The notes beneath the pieces are model-generated. The model saw only the letters and a program-made list of their open reading frames with translations. It made no database searches and was not told the DNA's origin. From the NCBI RefSeq assembly GCF_900236475.1, contig NZ_LT963352.1:2356001-2420000 (forward strand): DNA of 64,000 nt. The letters are read 5' to 3'. Shown in pieces: positions 1 to 8,452 of the stretch. How positions within the stretch are numbered: the stretch's first letter is position 1; every line of letters starts with the position of its first letter. This DNA comes from Streptomyces chartreusis NRRL 3882. GTDB lineage: Bacteria > Actinomycetota > Actinomycetes > Streptomycetales > Streptomycetaceae. Made by a program: the position numbers and the translations under genes.

Positions 1-38
1 AGGCGGTGCCCCTCTGTCATCGGCTCAGGCGGTCGGCG

Positions 39-2915
39 TCAGCTGCAACCGCTGGTCGAGCCGCAGCCCTCGCAGATGTAGCAGGAACCGGCGCGCTGCA
101 TCTTCGTACCGCAGGAGAAGCACAGCGGCGCGTCGGCCTGGATGCCCAGCTGCATCTCCACCAGTTCGGCGCTGGTGTGGGCCTGCTGCGGGGCGGGCTT
201 GGCCGCCTCTTCGTTCTTCGGCGCGGAGACGGCCTTCAGCTCCTGGGCCCGCGGCGCCGACTGGGCCAGGCCCTCGACGTCGACCTCGTCCTCGTTCGGC
301 TCGTACGAGCCGGTCTCCAGGTGACGCTGACGCTCCTCGGCGGAGTGGATGCCGAGCGCGGAGCGCGTCTCGAACGGCAGGAAGTCCAGCGCCAGGCGGC
401 GGAAGATGTAGTCGACGATGGACTGCGCCATCCGCACGTCCGGGTCGTCCGTCATACCGGCCGGCTCGAAGCGCATGTTCGTGAACTTCGAGACGTACGT
501 CTCCAGCGGAACGCCGTACTGGAGGCCGACCGAGACCGCGATGGAGAAGGCGTCCATCATGCCCGCGAGGGTCGAACCCTGCTTGGACATCTTCAGGAAG
601 ACCTCGCCCAGACCGTCGTCCGGGTAGGAGTTGGCGGTCATGTAGCCCTCGGCGCCGCCGACGGTGAAGGACGTGGTGATGCCGGGACGTCCCTTCGGGA
701 GGCGCTTGCGGACCGGGCGGTACTCGACGACCTTCTCGACCTTGGCCTCGACGGCGGCGGGCTCCTCGGCCTTCTCCTCCCACTTCTTGGTGGAGAGCGG
801 CTGGCCTACCTTGCAGTTGTCGCGGTAGATCGCGAGCGCCTTGACGCCCAGCTTCCAGGCCTCGAAGTAGATCTCCTCGACCTCCTCGACGGTCGCCGTC
901 TCCGGCATGTTGACCGTCTTGGAGATGGCACCGGAGATCCACGGCTGGATCGCGGCCATCATCCGGACGTGGCCCATCGGGGAGATGGCCCGCTCGCCCA
1001 TGGCGCAGTCGAACACCTCGTAGTGCTCGGGCTTGAGGCCCGGGGCGTCGATCACGTTGCCGTGCTCGGCGATGTGGGCGACGATCGCCTCGATCTGCTC
1101 TTCCAGGTAGCCCAGGCGGCGCAGGGCCTGCGGGACGGTGCCGTTGACGATCTGCATCGAGCCGCCGCCGACCAGCTTCTTGAACTTGACCAGGGCGAGG
1201 TCGGGTTCGACACCGGTGGTGTCGCAGGACATCGCGAGGCCGATGGTGCCGGTCGGGGCGAGCACGGACGCCTGGGAGTTACGGAAACCGTTCTTCTCGC
1301 CGAGGCGCAGCACGTCCTGCCACGACTCGCTGGCGGCGGCCCACACCGGGGTGTCCAGGTCGTCCATGCGGACGGCCTTGTCGTTGGCGTCGGAGTGCTG
1401 CTTCATGACGCGCTTGTGGGCGTCGGCGTTGCGGGCGTAGCCGTCGTACGGGCCGACGACCGCGGCGAGTTCGGCGGAGCGGCGGTACGCCGTGCCGGTC
1501 ATCAGGGAGGTGATGGCGCCGGCGAGGGAGCGACCACCGTCGGAGTCGTAGGCGTGGCCGGTGGCCATCAGCAGGGCGCCGAGGTTGGCGTAGCCGATGC
1601 CGAGCTGGCGGAACGCGCGCGTGTTCTCGCCGATCTTCTGGGTCGGGAAGTCGGCGAAGCAGATCGAGATGTCCATCGCGGTGATGACCAGCTCGACGAC
1701 CTTCTGGAAGCGCTCGGCCTCGAAGGACTGGTTGCCCTTGCCGTCGTCCTTCAGGAACTTCATCAGGTTCAGCGAGGCCAGGTTGCAGGACGTGTTGTCC
1801 AGGTGCATGTACTCGCTGCACGGGTTCGACGCGGTGATCCGGCCGGACTCGGGGCAGGTGTGCCAGTTGTTGATGGTGTCGTCGTACTGGATGCCGGGGT
1901 CGGCGCAGGCCCAGGCGGCCTCGGCGATCTTGCGGAAGAGCTGCTTGGCGTCGACCTCCTCGATGACCTCGCCGGTCATCCGGCCGCGCAGCCCGAACTG
2001 GCCACCCTGCTCGACGGCCTTCATGAACTCGTCGTTCACACGGACCGAGTTGTTGGCGTTCTGGTACTGGACGGACGCGATGTCGTCGCCGCCCAGGTCC
2101 ATGTCGAAGCCCGCGTCGCGCAGGACGCGGATCTTCTCCTCTTCCTTGACCTTGGTCTCGATGAAGTCCTCGATGTCGGGGTGGTCCACGTCGAGGACGA
2201 CCATCTTGGCGGCGCGGCGGGTGGCACCACCGGACTTGATCGTTCCTGCGGAGGCGTCGGCGCCGCGCATGAAGGAGACCGGACCGGAGGCGTTGCCGCC
2301 GGAGGACAGCAGCTCCTTGGAGGAACGGATCCGGGAGAGGTTCAGGCCGGCACCGGAGCCGCCCTTGAAGATCATGCCCTCTTCCTTGTACCAGTCGAGG
2401 ATCGACTCCATGGAGTCGTCGACGGACAGGATGAAGCAGGCGGAGACCTGCTGGGGCTGCTTGGTGCCGACGTTGAACCAGACAGGGCTGTTGAAGCTGA
2501 AGATCTGGTGCAGGAGGGCGTACGCCAGCTCGTGCTCGAAGATCTCGGCGTCGGCGGGCGAGGCGAAGTACTTGTGGTCCTCGCCGGCCTTCCGGTACGT
2601 CTTCACGATGCGGTCGATCAGCTGCTTGAGGCTGGTCTCGCGCTGCGGGGTGCCGACGGCACCGCGGAAGTACTTGCTGGTGACGATGTTGACCGCGTTC
2701 ACCGACCAGAAGTCGGGGAACTCGACGCCACGCTGCTCGAAGTTGACCGAGCCGTCGCGCCAGTTGGTCATGACGACGTCACGGCGCTCCCAGGCCACCT
2801 CGTCGTAGGGGTGGACCCCAGGGGTGGTGTGGATGCGCTCGATACGCAGGCCCTTGCTCGCCTTGGCGCTCTTGGCGCGGGAACTCCGTGCCGGACCGCT
2901 CGCCGTCTCTGTCAT
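39..2915 (-). CDS. nrdJ: Adenosylcobalamin-dependent (class II) ribonucleotide reductase
   Basis: 958-residue class II ribonucleotide reductase, which reduces ribonucleotides to deoxyribonucleotides using vitamin B12. The motif NPCSEYMH holds a conserved active-site cysteine (about Cys366). A glycine-rich SGAGLNLS segment and the APTGTIGLAMSCDTTG segment are typical of NrdJ. The C-terminus carries two cysteine pairs (CFSC and CEGC) and ends in GCS, a mobile redox or zinc tail. The ATG start is preceded by GGGAGG. An upstream in-frame extension runs through the nrdR gene and is rejected. nrdJ lies about 165 bp downstream of nrdR on the same strand, which fits an nrdRJ operon repressed by NrdR. 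Confidence 0.96.
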   Translation of the reverse strand: MTETASGPARSSRAKSAKASKGLRIERIHTTPGVHPYDEVAWERRDVVMTNWRDGSVNFEQRGVEFPDFWSVNAVNIVTSKYFRGAVGTPQRETSLKQLIDRIVKTYRKAGEDHKYFASPADAEIFEHELAYALLHQIFSFNSPVWFNVGTKQPQQVSACFILSVDDSMESILDWYKEEGMIFKGGSGAGLNLSRIRSSKELLSSGGNASGPVSFMRGADASAGTIKSGGATRRAAKMVVLDVDHPDIEDFIETKVKEEEKIRVLRDAGFDMDLGGDDIASVQYQNANNSVRVNDEFMKAVEQGGQFGLRGRMTGEVIEEVDAKQLFRKIAEAAWACADPGIQYDDTINNWHTCPESGRITASNPCSEYMHLDNTSCNLASLNLMKFLKDDGKGNQSFEAERFQKVVELVITAMDISICFADFPTQKIGENTRAFRQLGIGYANLGALLMATGHAYDSDGGRSLAGAITSLMTGTAYRRSAELAAVVGPYDGYARNADAHKRVMKQHSDANDKAVRMDDLDTPVWAAASESWQDVLRLGEKNGFRNSQASVLAPTGTIGLAMSCDTTGVEPDLALVKFKKLVGGGSMQIVNGTVPQALRRLGYLEEQIEAIVAHIAEHGNVIDAPGLKPEHYEVFDCAMGERAISPMGHVRMMAAIQPWISGAISKTVNMPETATVEEVEEIYFEAWKLGVKALAIYRDNCKVGQPLSTKKWEEKAEEPAAVEAKVEKVVEYRPVRKRLPKGRPGITTSFTVGGAEGYMTANSYPDDGLGEVFLKMSKQGSTLAGMMDAFSIAVSVGLQYGVPLETYVSKFTNMRFEPAGMTDDPDVRMAQSIVDYIFRRLALDFLPFETRSALGIHSAEERQRHLETGSYEPNEDEVDVEGLAQSAPRAQELKAVSAPKNEEAAKPAPQQAHTSAELVEMQLGIQADAPLCFSCGTKMQRAGSCYICEGCGSTSGCS

Positions 2916-3079
2916 GCCGCCTCCCTGTACGGGCGAAAACGCCCTGAAGTGCCCCGTTGTTCCCGTGGCACGGTGTTCTGTCTGGTGCTGCGGGCACCCA
3001 CTCACATCGCCCGCAGCAGGTCTTCGTGTCGCCGCCGCCCGGCCGGTCCCGGAGCTGCCGTCCGGGTCCGGCCCGCCGG

Positions 3080-3640
3080 TCAGTCGGCGGCGCCTGCGGG
3101 CTCGGGGACGTGTCCCGTCCCTCCGGGCCCGCGGTCGTCTTCCTGGCTCCCCGCCCCAGCGTCCTCGCGGTCTCCGTCGTCCGCGTCGGGGCGTCCCGTC
3201 TCTTCCCTGAGCTCCGCGATGGCCGCCTCGAAGTCCTCGAGCGAGTCGAACGCCCGGTAGACCGAGGCGAATCGCAGGTACGCGACGAGATCGAGCTCCT
3301 GCAACGGGCCGAGTATGGCCAGCCCCACGTCGTGGGTGGTCAGCTCGGCGCTTCCGGTGGCCCGCACCGCCTCCTCGACCCGCTGGCCGAGCTGGGCGAG
3401 CGCGTCCTCGGTGACGGGCCGCCCCTGACACGCCTTGCGCACACCATTGATGATCTTGGTACGGCTGAAGGGTTCGGTGACTCCGGACCGCTTGACCACC
3501 ATGAGCGAGCACGTCTCCACGGTCGTGAAACGACGGGAGCAGTCAGGGCACTGGCGGCGCCTGCGGATGGACGTGCCGTCGTCGGTCGTACGGCTGTCGA
3601 CGACACGGCTGTCGGGGTGCCTGCAGAAGGGGCAGTGCAT
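3080..3640 (-). CDS. nrdR: Transcriptional repressor NrdR
   Basis: 186-residue ATP/dATP-sensing repressor of ribonucleotide reductase genes. The N-terminus MHCPFC...CPDCSRRF is the NrdR zinc ribbon with two CxxC pairs, followed by an ATP-cone domain with the conserved VVKRSG. The ATG giving MHCPFC sits at a good distance from AGGAGGG. A TTG three codons upstream is too close to that Shine-Dalgarno sequence to be the start. About 40 C-terminal residues are acidic and glycine-rich and look disordered. The gene precedes nrdJ in the same direction, and its promoter region carries two NrdR boxes. Confidence 0.96.
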   Translation of the reverse strand: MHCPFCRHPDSRVVDSRTTDDGTSIRRRRQCPDCSRRFTTVETCSLMVVKRSGVTEPFSRTKIINGVRKACQGRPVTEDALAQLGQRVEEAVRATGSAELTTHDVGLAILGPLQELDLVAYLRFASVYRAFDSLEDFEAAIAELREETGRPDADDGDREDAGAGSQEDDRGPGGTGHVPEPAGAAD

Positions 3641-3748
3641 GAACTCCAACCCTCCTCACAGCAGACTCATAGGCATCGCTGGGCTTCTTTCGCCCCACGA
3701 AGCAGCCCCAAGCATAGGCGATGACCATGGGCGCGAAGACCCGGGGGA

Positions 3749-3792
3749 CCACAACTTGTGGGCTGCTGCTGCAATCCAACCACTAGATGTGG
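3749..3792 (-). promoter_or_regulatory. Tandem NrdR boxes upstream of nrdRJ
   Basis: Two near-palindromic elements, ccacaacttgtgg (3749-3761) and ccactagatgtgg (3780-3792), start 31 bp apart, about three helical turns. This matches the paired NrdR boxes known ahead of Streptomyces nrd operons. They lie 110-150 bp upstream of the nrdR start and imply autoregulation of the operon. Confidence 0.8.
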
Positions 3793-4185
3793 GGATTGGC
3801 TCATACATGCACGCCGTACGCGCGAGTCGCGCGCATAGACGCAGGTGACACGCGACCGGCCAGCCGCGCCGGCCTCGTATGCCCCTCAGGGCCACCGCCG
3901 CACACGCGCGGTCGGCCTCACCAGCCTCATCCGTACACGCACAGCGGTATCGCTGCGACACATGCGGAGATACCGTGGGCGCCGCGAGGAGGGGACGTGG
4001 GACTCCCGCACAGATGAGGGCTGGCCCCGGGGCAGGAGAATGCCGGATGGCAGACTTGGGCAACAGCCCCGAGGCGATCACCCCGGCGGTGAAGAGTACA
4101 GCAATGGGCGCTTTTGCCCGCCAGGTGGAGCGGCAGCCAATACACCCGGACACATGATCGCGTCAGTCGATTCGCGATTTTTCAC
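3793..4185. other. nrdR-lexA divergent intergenic region
   Basis: About 390 bp between the NrdR boxes and the LexA box hold no convincing gene. A minus-strand open frame covering 3656-4153 has no good Shine-Dalgarno sequence and no recognisable family, and it runs through the nrdR promoter. The stretch probably holds the 5' leaders and promoters of nrdRJ and lexA. Confidence 0.5.
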
Positions 4186-4200
4186 TCGAACGTGTGTTTG
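4186..4200 (+). promoter_or_regulatory. SOS (LexA) box upstream of lexA
   Basis: The sequence tcgaacgtgtgtttg closely matches the Gram-positive LexA operator TCGAAC-N4-GTTCGA. It lies 60 bp upstream of the lexA GTG start, where autorepression is expected. Confidence 0.88.
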
Positions 4201-4260
4201 GCGCAACCTTTCGAAACCAACTACCGTTGTCCAGCAGGGAGACCATCGAGAGGGGCCGAC

Positions 4261-5040
4261 GTGACCACCACCGCAGACAGTGCCGCCATCACTGCCCAGG
4301 AGCGCTCCCAGGGCCGACTGGAGCCGGTGCACGCGATGAACGAAGCCACGAACCCTGAGGGGCACAAGCGCTCCCTGCCGGGACGACCTCCCGGCATCCG
4401 GGCGGACAGTTCCGGACTCACCGACCGCCAGCGCCGCGTGATCGAGGTCATCAGGGACTCCGTGCAGCGGCGCGGCTACCCGCCGTCGATGCGCGAGATC
4501 GGCCAGGCCGTGGGCCTGTCCAGCACGTCTTCCGTCGCACACCAGCTGATGGCACTGGAGCGCAAGGGCTTCCTGCGCCGCGACCCGCACCGCCCGCGCG
4601 CGTACGAGGTGCGCGGTTCCGACCAGGCCGCCTCCGTGCAGCCCACGGACACCGCGGGCAAGCCGGCCGCGTCGTACGTCCCGCTGGTCGGCCGCATCGC
4701 CGCCGGTGGCCCGATCCTCGCCGAGGAGTCCGTCGAAGACGTCTTCCCCCTCCCCCGCCAGCTCGTCGGCGACGGTGAGCTCTTCGTCCTGAAGGTCGTC
4801 GGTGACTCGATGATCGAGGCCGCCATCTGCGACGGCGACTGGGTTACCGTCCGCCGCCAGCCGGTCGCCGAGAACGGCGACATCGTGGCGGCGATGCTCG
4901 ACGGAGAAGCCACCGTCAAGCGCTTCAAGCGCGAGGACGGCCACGTCTGGCTCCTGCCGCACAACGCGGCCTACGAGCCGATCCCCGGCGACGACGCGAC
5001 CATCCTCGGCAAGGTGGTGGCCGTACTGCGCCGCGTCTGA
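4261..5040 (+). CDS. lexA: SOS response repressor LexA
   Basis: 259-residue repressor that binds SOS boxes and self-cleaves when RecA is activated by DNA damage. An N-terminal stretch of about 50 residues precedes a winged-helix domain ([19 protein letters not shown], residues 74-92). The Ala148-Gly149 cleavage site lies in VGRIAAGG, and the catalytic dyad is Ser183 (GDSM) and Lys220 (ATVKRF). The GTG start is preceded by GAGAGGGG. A later ATG at 4336 would shorten the disordered tail but has no better ribosome site. The gene is divergent from nrdRJ and convergent with the DinG-like helicase. Confidence 0.96.
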   Translation: MTTTADSAAITAQERSQGRLEPVHAMNEATNPEGHKRSLPGRPPGIRADSSGLTDRQRRVIEVIRDSVQRRGYPPSMREIGQAVGLSSTSSVAHQLMALERKGFLRRDPHRPRAYEVRGSDQAASVQPTDTAGKPAASYVPLVGRIAAGGPILAEESVEDVFPLPRQLVGDGELFVLKVVGDSMIEAAICDGDWVTVRRQPVAENGDIVAAMLDGEATVKRFKREDGHVWLLPHNAAYEPIPGDDATILGKVVAVLRRV

Positions 5041-5086
5041 AGCCGCGCACCGCGTCGGGTGGGCCCAGTCGGCCCGCCCTCTGACC

Positions 5087-5120
5087 GGGCCCCGGGACCC
5101 CTGCGCCGGTTCCGGGGCCC
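5087..5120. terminator. Hairpin between lexA and the convergent helicase gene
   Basis: gggccccgg (5087-5095) pairs perfectly with ccggggccc (5112-5120) across a 16-nt loop, 46 bp after the lexA stop. It probably terminates lexA transcription and may serve both directions. Confidence 0.5.
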
Positions 5121-5239
5121 TGCGCTGTCCGGCCCCCGGTACGCGGTGTCCGGGCGCTCCGATACGCCGTGGCGGGGCCCAGTGCTCCTGGTGCGGGGGC
5201 CGGCCCACGGCTTCGTCGCCGCAGACCGGGCCCCGAGGC

Positions 5240-7216
5240 TCAATCGGCCTCCTTCTGCTTCGCCACCGCGTCGATCGCCGCCAGCGACTTCCGCACCTGG
5301 TTACGGTCCGTCGTGTACCAGAAGTCGGGCAGTGACGCCTTCAGATAGCTCCCGTACCGGGCCGTGGCCAGACGCTGGTCCAGTACGGCGACCACACCGC
5401 GGTCGCCCGACGCCCGTACGAGACGGCCGGCCCCCTGGGCCATGAGGAGCGCGGCGTGGGTGGCGGCGACTGCCATGAAGCCGTTGCCGCCCGCGTCCTC
5501 CACGGCTTTCTGGCGGGCGCTCATCAGCGGGTCGTCCGGGCGCGGGAACGGGATCTTGTCCATGACGACCAGCTGACAGCTGGGTCCAGGGACGTCCACG
5601 CCCTGCCACAGCGACAGGGTGCCGAACAGACAGGTCTTCGGGTCGGCCGCAAAGTTCTTGATCAGCTCGCCGAGCGTCTCCTCCCCCTGGAGGAGGATCG
5701 GGAATTCGGGGATCCGGGAACGCAGTTCCTCGGCGGCCAGCTGGGCGCCCCGCATGGAGGAGAACAGGCCCAGGGTGCGGCCGCCCGCCGCCTGGATGAG
5801 CTCCGTGAGCTCATCCAGCATGTCCCCGCGGTCGCCGTCCCGCGCGGGGCGCGCCAGGTGCTTCGCGACGTACAGGATGCCCTGCTTGCGGTAGTCGAAG
5901 GGCGAGCCGACGTCGATGCCCTTCCACTGCGGGAGGTCATCACCTTCGGTGCCTTCGGGGGCGAGCCCGAGGGAAGCACCGACGCCGTTGAAGTCCCCAC
6001 CCAGCTTCAGCGTCGCGGATGTCAGGACCACGGAGCGGTCGGCGAAGAGCTTCTCCCTCAGCAGCCCCGAGACGGACATGGGGGCGACGCGCAGGGAGGC
6101 ACCGAAGCGGTCGTGGCGCTCGTACCAGACCACGTCCCACTCCGAGCCGTTGGTGATCCGCTCCGCCACGTCGTGCACGTTCTCCACGGAGGCCAGCGCC
6201 TGCTTGCGGACCGCGTCCTCGTCCTGGACGGACTTGTCGCGGGTCGTGCCGATGGCGGAGATGACGGTGCGGCACGCGTCGCGCAGGGCCATGAGGGCGT
6301 AGCCCAGGTCCTCGGGGATCTCCTCCAGGCGGCCCGGCAGCGCGAGCTCCATCAGCCGTTCGAAACCCTCGGCGGCGGTCTGGAGCTGGTCCGCGGCCTT
6401 CTCGTTGACGAGTTTCGCCGCCCGGCGCACCGCGCGGTTGACCTGGCCGGGAGTGAGCTCGCCGGTGGCGACGCCGGTGACGCGCGAGACCAGCTCATGG
6501 GCCTCGTCGACGATCAGCACCTCGTGCTGCGGGAGGACCGGGGCACCCTCGATGGCGTCGATGGCGAGCAGTGCGTGGTTGGTGACGATGACCTCGGAGA
6601 GCTTGGCTCGCTCGCGGGCCATCTCGGCGAAGCACTCCGCGCCGTACGCGCACTTCGAGGCGCCGAGGCACTCCCTGGACGACACCGACACCTGGGCCCA
6701 GGCCCGGTCCGAGATGCCGGGTGTGAGGTCGTCGCGGTCGCCGGTCTCGGTCTCGTCGGCCCAGTCGCGCACCCGCAGCAGGTCCTGGCCCAGCTTGCTG
6801 GTGGGCGCGGCCGCCTCGAACTGGTCGAAGAGGCCCTCCTCCTCGTCCTGCGGGACACCCTCGTGCAAACGGTGCAGGCACAGGTAGTTGGACCGGCCCT
6901 TGAGCATCGCGAACTCCGGGCGGCGGCGCAGCAGGGGGTGCAGCGACTCGACCGTTCTCGGCAGGTCGCGCTCCACCAGCTGGCGCTGGAGGGCCAGGGT
7001 GGCGGTCGCGACGACCACACGCTCCCCGTGCGCGAGCGCGGGCACCAGGTAGCCCAGCGACTTGCCGGTGCCGGTGCCGGCCTGGACCAGCAGGTGGGAA
7101 CCGTCGTCGATCGCTTCTGCGACGGCTTCGGCCATGGCCACCTGACCGGGGCGCTCCGTACCGCCGACGGCAGTGACGGCAGCATGCAGGAGTTCGGGGA
7201 GTGAGGGCTTCGTCAT
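5240..7216 (-). CDS. DinG/XPD-type superfamily 2 ATP-dependent DNA helicase
   Basis: 658-residue helicase of the DinG family. The Walker A motif AGTGTGKS is at residues 46-53 and a DEAH box (VDEAHEL) at about residue 234. Between them, Cys residues in YLCLHRL, RECLGASKC and AECF fit the four-cysteine iron-sulphur cluster domain of DinG/XPD. The C-terminal half has the expected helicase motifs (QGVDVPG, GAGRLVR). The family unwinds forked or damaged DNA and R-loops. ATG start. It is convergent with lexA, and no LexA box was seen near its own start. Confidence 0.9.
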   Translation of the reverse strand: MTKPSLPELLHAAVTAVGGTERPGQVAMAEAVAEAIDDGSHLLVQAGTGTGKSLGYLVPALAHGERVVVATATLALQRQLVERDLPRTVESLHPLLRRRPEFAMLKGRSNYLCLHRLHEGVPQDEEEGLFDQFEAAAPTSKLGQDLLRVRDWADETETGDRDDLTPGISDRAWAQVSVSSRECLGASKCAYGAECFAEMARERAKLSEVIVTNHALLAIDAIEGAPVLPQHEVLIVDEAHELVSRVTGVATGELTPGQVNRAVRRAAKLVNEKAADQLQTAAEGFERLMELALPGRLEEIPEDLGYALMALRDACRTVISAIGTTRDKSVQDEDAVRKQALASVENVHDVAERITNGSEWDVVWYERHDRFGASLRVAPMSVSGLLREKLFADRSVVLTSATLKLGGDFNGVGASLGLAPEGTEGDDLPQWKGIDVGSPFDYRKQGILYVAKHLARPARDGDRGDMLDELTELIQAAGGRTLGLFSSMRGAQLAAEELRSRIPEFPILLQGEETLGELIKNFAADPKTCLFGTLSLWQGVDVPGPSCQLVVMDKIPFPRPDDPLMSARQKAVEDAGGNGFMAVAATHAALLMAQGAGRLVRASGDRGVVAVLDQRLATARYGSYLKASLPDFWYTTDRNQVRKSLAAIDAVAKQKEAD

Positions 7217-7454
7217 AGCGCGACCACCCTACGACCCAGCACTGACAAACGGGTGATCAAGGCGACGGCGAGGGGTCGGATCGAGGTGGGGTCGACGGGT
7301 GGGATCAAGGCCGGGGGCTCCTGGGCAGGGAAGGGTGGAGGGGCGGGATATGGCTGTGCGACGGGCCGGCGAACGGCTGGAGGAATTTCTGGCACACGTG
7401 GGAACTGCGGCGGCAGGCACCGCGTTCCATGAGTGATGACGCGGTGACACAGCG
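7217..7454. other. Intergenic region without a gene
   Basis: 238 bp between the DinG-like gene and the acyltransferase gene. It is G-rich on the plus strand and no supported coding or regulatory element was seen. Promoter elements for the helicase gene are expected here but none is obvious. Confidence 0.4.
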
Positions 7455-8369
7455 CTACAGGAAATGCCGAAGGGACCGGTCTCGGGCCATGAGGGCGGCT
7501 CGCTTGTCGGGCAGGTCGACCTCGGCGGAGAACCGGAAGCCGGCAGTCAGAAAGGCGGCGATGGAGGGGGTGTTGCGAATGTCGGGTTCCGCGATGACGC
7601 GTGCGCAGGAGGGCCGCTGCGCGAGTACGAGATCGGCCACGGCTCGGAGCAGCAGACCTCCGAGACCACGCCCTCGGTCGGCGACAGCGCCGATCAGGAG
7701 GTGGATCCCCGTGTCGTGAGGCCGGGCCGGGTAGTGGCGGGCCAGCGGATCCAGGTCGGCCCGGTAGATCTCCCAGTAGCTCATCGGCGTTCCGTCCAGC
7801 ACGCCGATGCACGGCACGCTTCGTCCGTCGCCGGCCAGCTGGGACCGCACGTGGTCCTCGGTCACGTTCTGGGGCCCGGACAGCTTCCAGAACGCCGCAG
7901 CGGCGGGGTCGTTCATCCAGCGGCTGATGAGCGGGAGATCGCGTTCGATGCGCACGGGGACGAGGTGGAAGACGCCCACGGGTGTTTCGGCCGGGCCCCA
8001 GTCGGCGACGCGGTCGAGGAGATCGTCCTCGGTCGGGAGATCCGAGTCGACCGAGAGGCCGGAGCCCTCACGGCTCGCGGCGGTGGATACGGAGGGTTCT
8101 GCGGTGCCCTCGTCCGGCCGCCGCGCTCCGTGGCTGTCGGACACCTCGTCCGCGATGAGGGCGAGGAGTTCGTCCGGGAGCCGCAGGTCCATGGTGTCTT
8201 CTCCGTGGCCGCTCCCACCGGACTCCGCAGCGGGGTCCGGCTCGGCTCCCGTGCTGGAGTCGACGTCGGAATCGGCATCGAGGCGGGCGTTGGAGCCGGC
8301 ACCGGCGTCGACGTCGGCCGTGGCGGGGACAGCGGTACTCGCATCGGCTGTCGGATCGGCGGAAGGCAC
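7455..8369 (-). CDS. Siderophore-type GNAT N-acyltransferase
   Basis: 304-residue protein whose C-terminal 180 residues match the acyltransferase family that acylates siderophore precursor amines (IucB/AlcB type). It reads VFHLVPVRIERDLPLISRWMN, an aromatic FWKLSGP, then an acetyl-CoA-binding ADRGRGLGG loop and DIRNTPSIAAF. The N-terminal 110 residues are acidic, low-complexity and probably disordered. GTG start at 8369, preceded by GAGGAG; a TTG one codon upstream is possible. It is last in the aminotransferase-NIS synthetase-acyltransferase set. Substrate unknown. Confidence 0.8.
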   Translation of the reverse strand: MPSADPTADASTAVPATADVDAGAGSNARLDADSDVDSSTGAEPDPAAESGGSGHGEDTMDLRLPDELLALIADEVSDSHGARRPDEGTAEPSVSTAASREGSGLSVDSDLPTEDDLLDRVADWGPAETPVGVFHLVPVRIERDLPLISRWMNDPAAAAFWKLSGPQNVTEDHVRSQLAGDGRSVPCIGVLDGTPMSYWEIYRADLDPLARHYPARPHDTGIHLLIGAVADRGRGLGGLLLRAVADLVLAQRPSCARVIAEPDIRNTPSIAAFLTAGFRFSAEVDLPDKRAALMARDRSLRHFL

Positions 8370-8452
8370 CAAACGCTCCTCTCGGGAAAGGGGGGTGCGG
8401 CGTGTCCTCAGGGATGAAGGAGGTCGGTCGGGTTCATGGGCGGTCAGGTTGA

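Noticed and set aside
6..3260. Very long plus-strand open frame (1,084 codons) opposite nrdJ/nrdR
   Set aside because: It is antisense to two clearly conserved genes; long antisense frames are a by-product of very high third-position GC.
3656..4153. Minus-strand frame of 165 codons between nrdR and lexA
   Set aside because: It covers the NrdR boxes, lacks a good ribosome site and matches no family I know.
3641..4260. Possible cobalamin riboswitch controlling the B12-dependent reductase
   Set aside because: No B12-box-like sequence was recognised upstream of nrdR; the NrdR boxes explain regulation. A covariance-model search would settle it.
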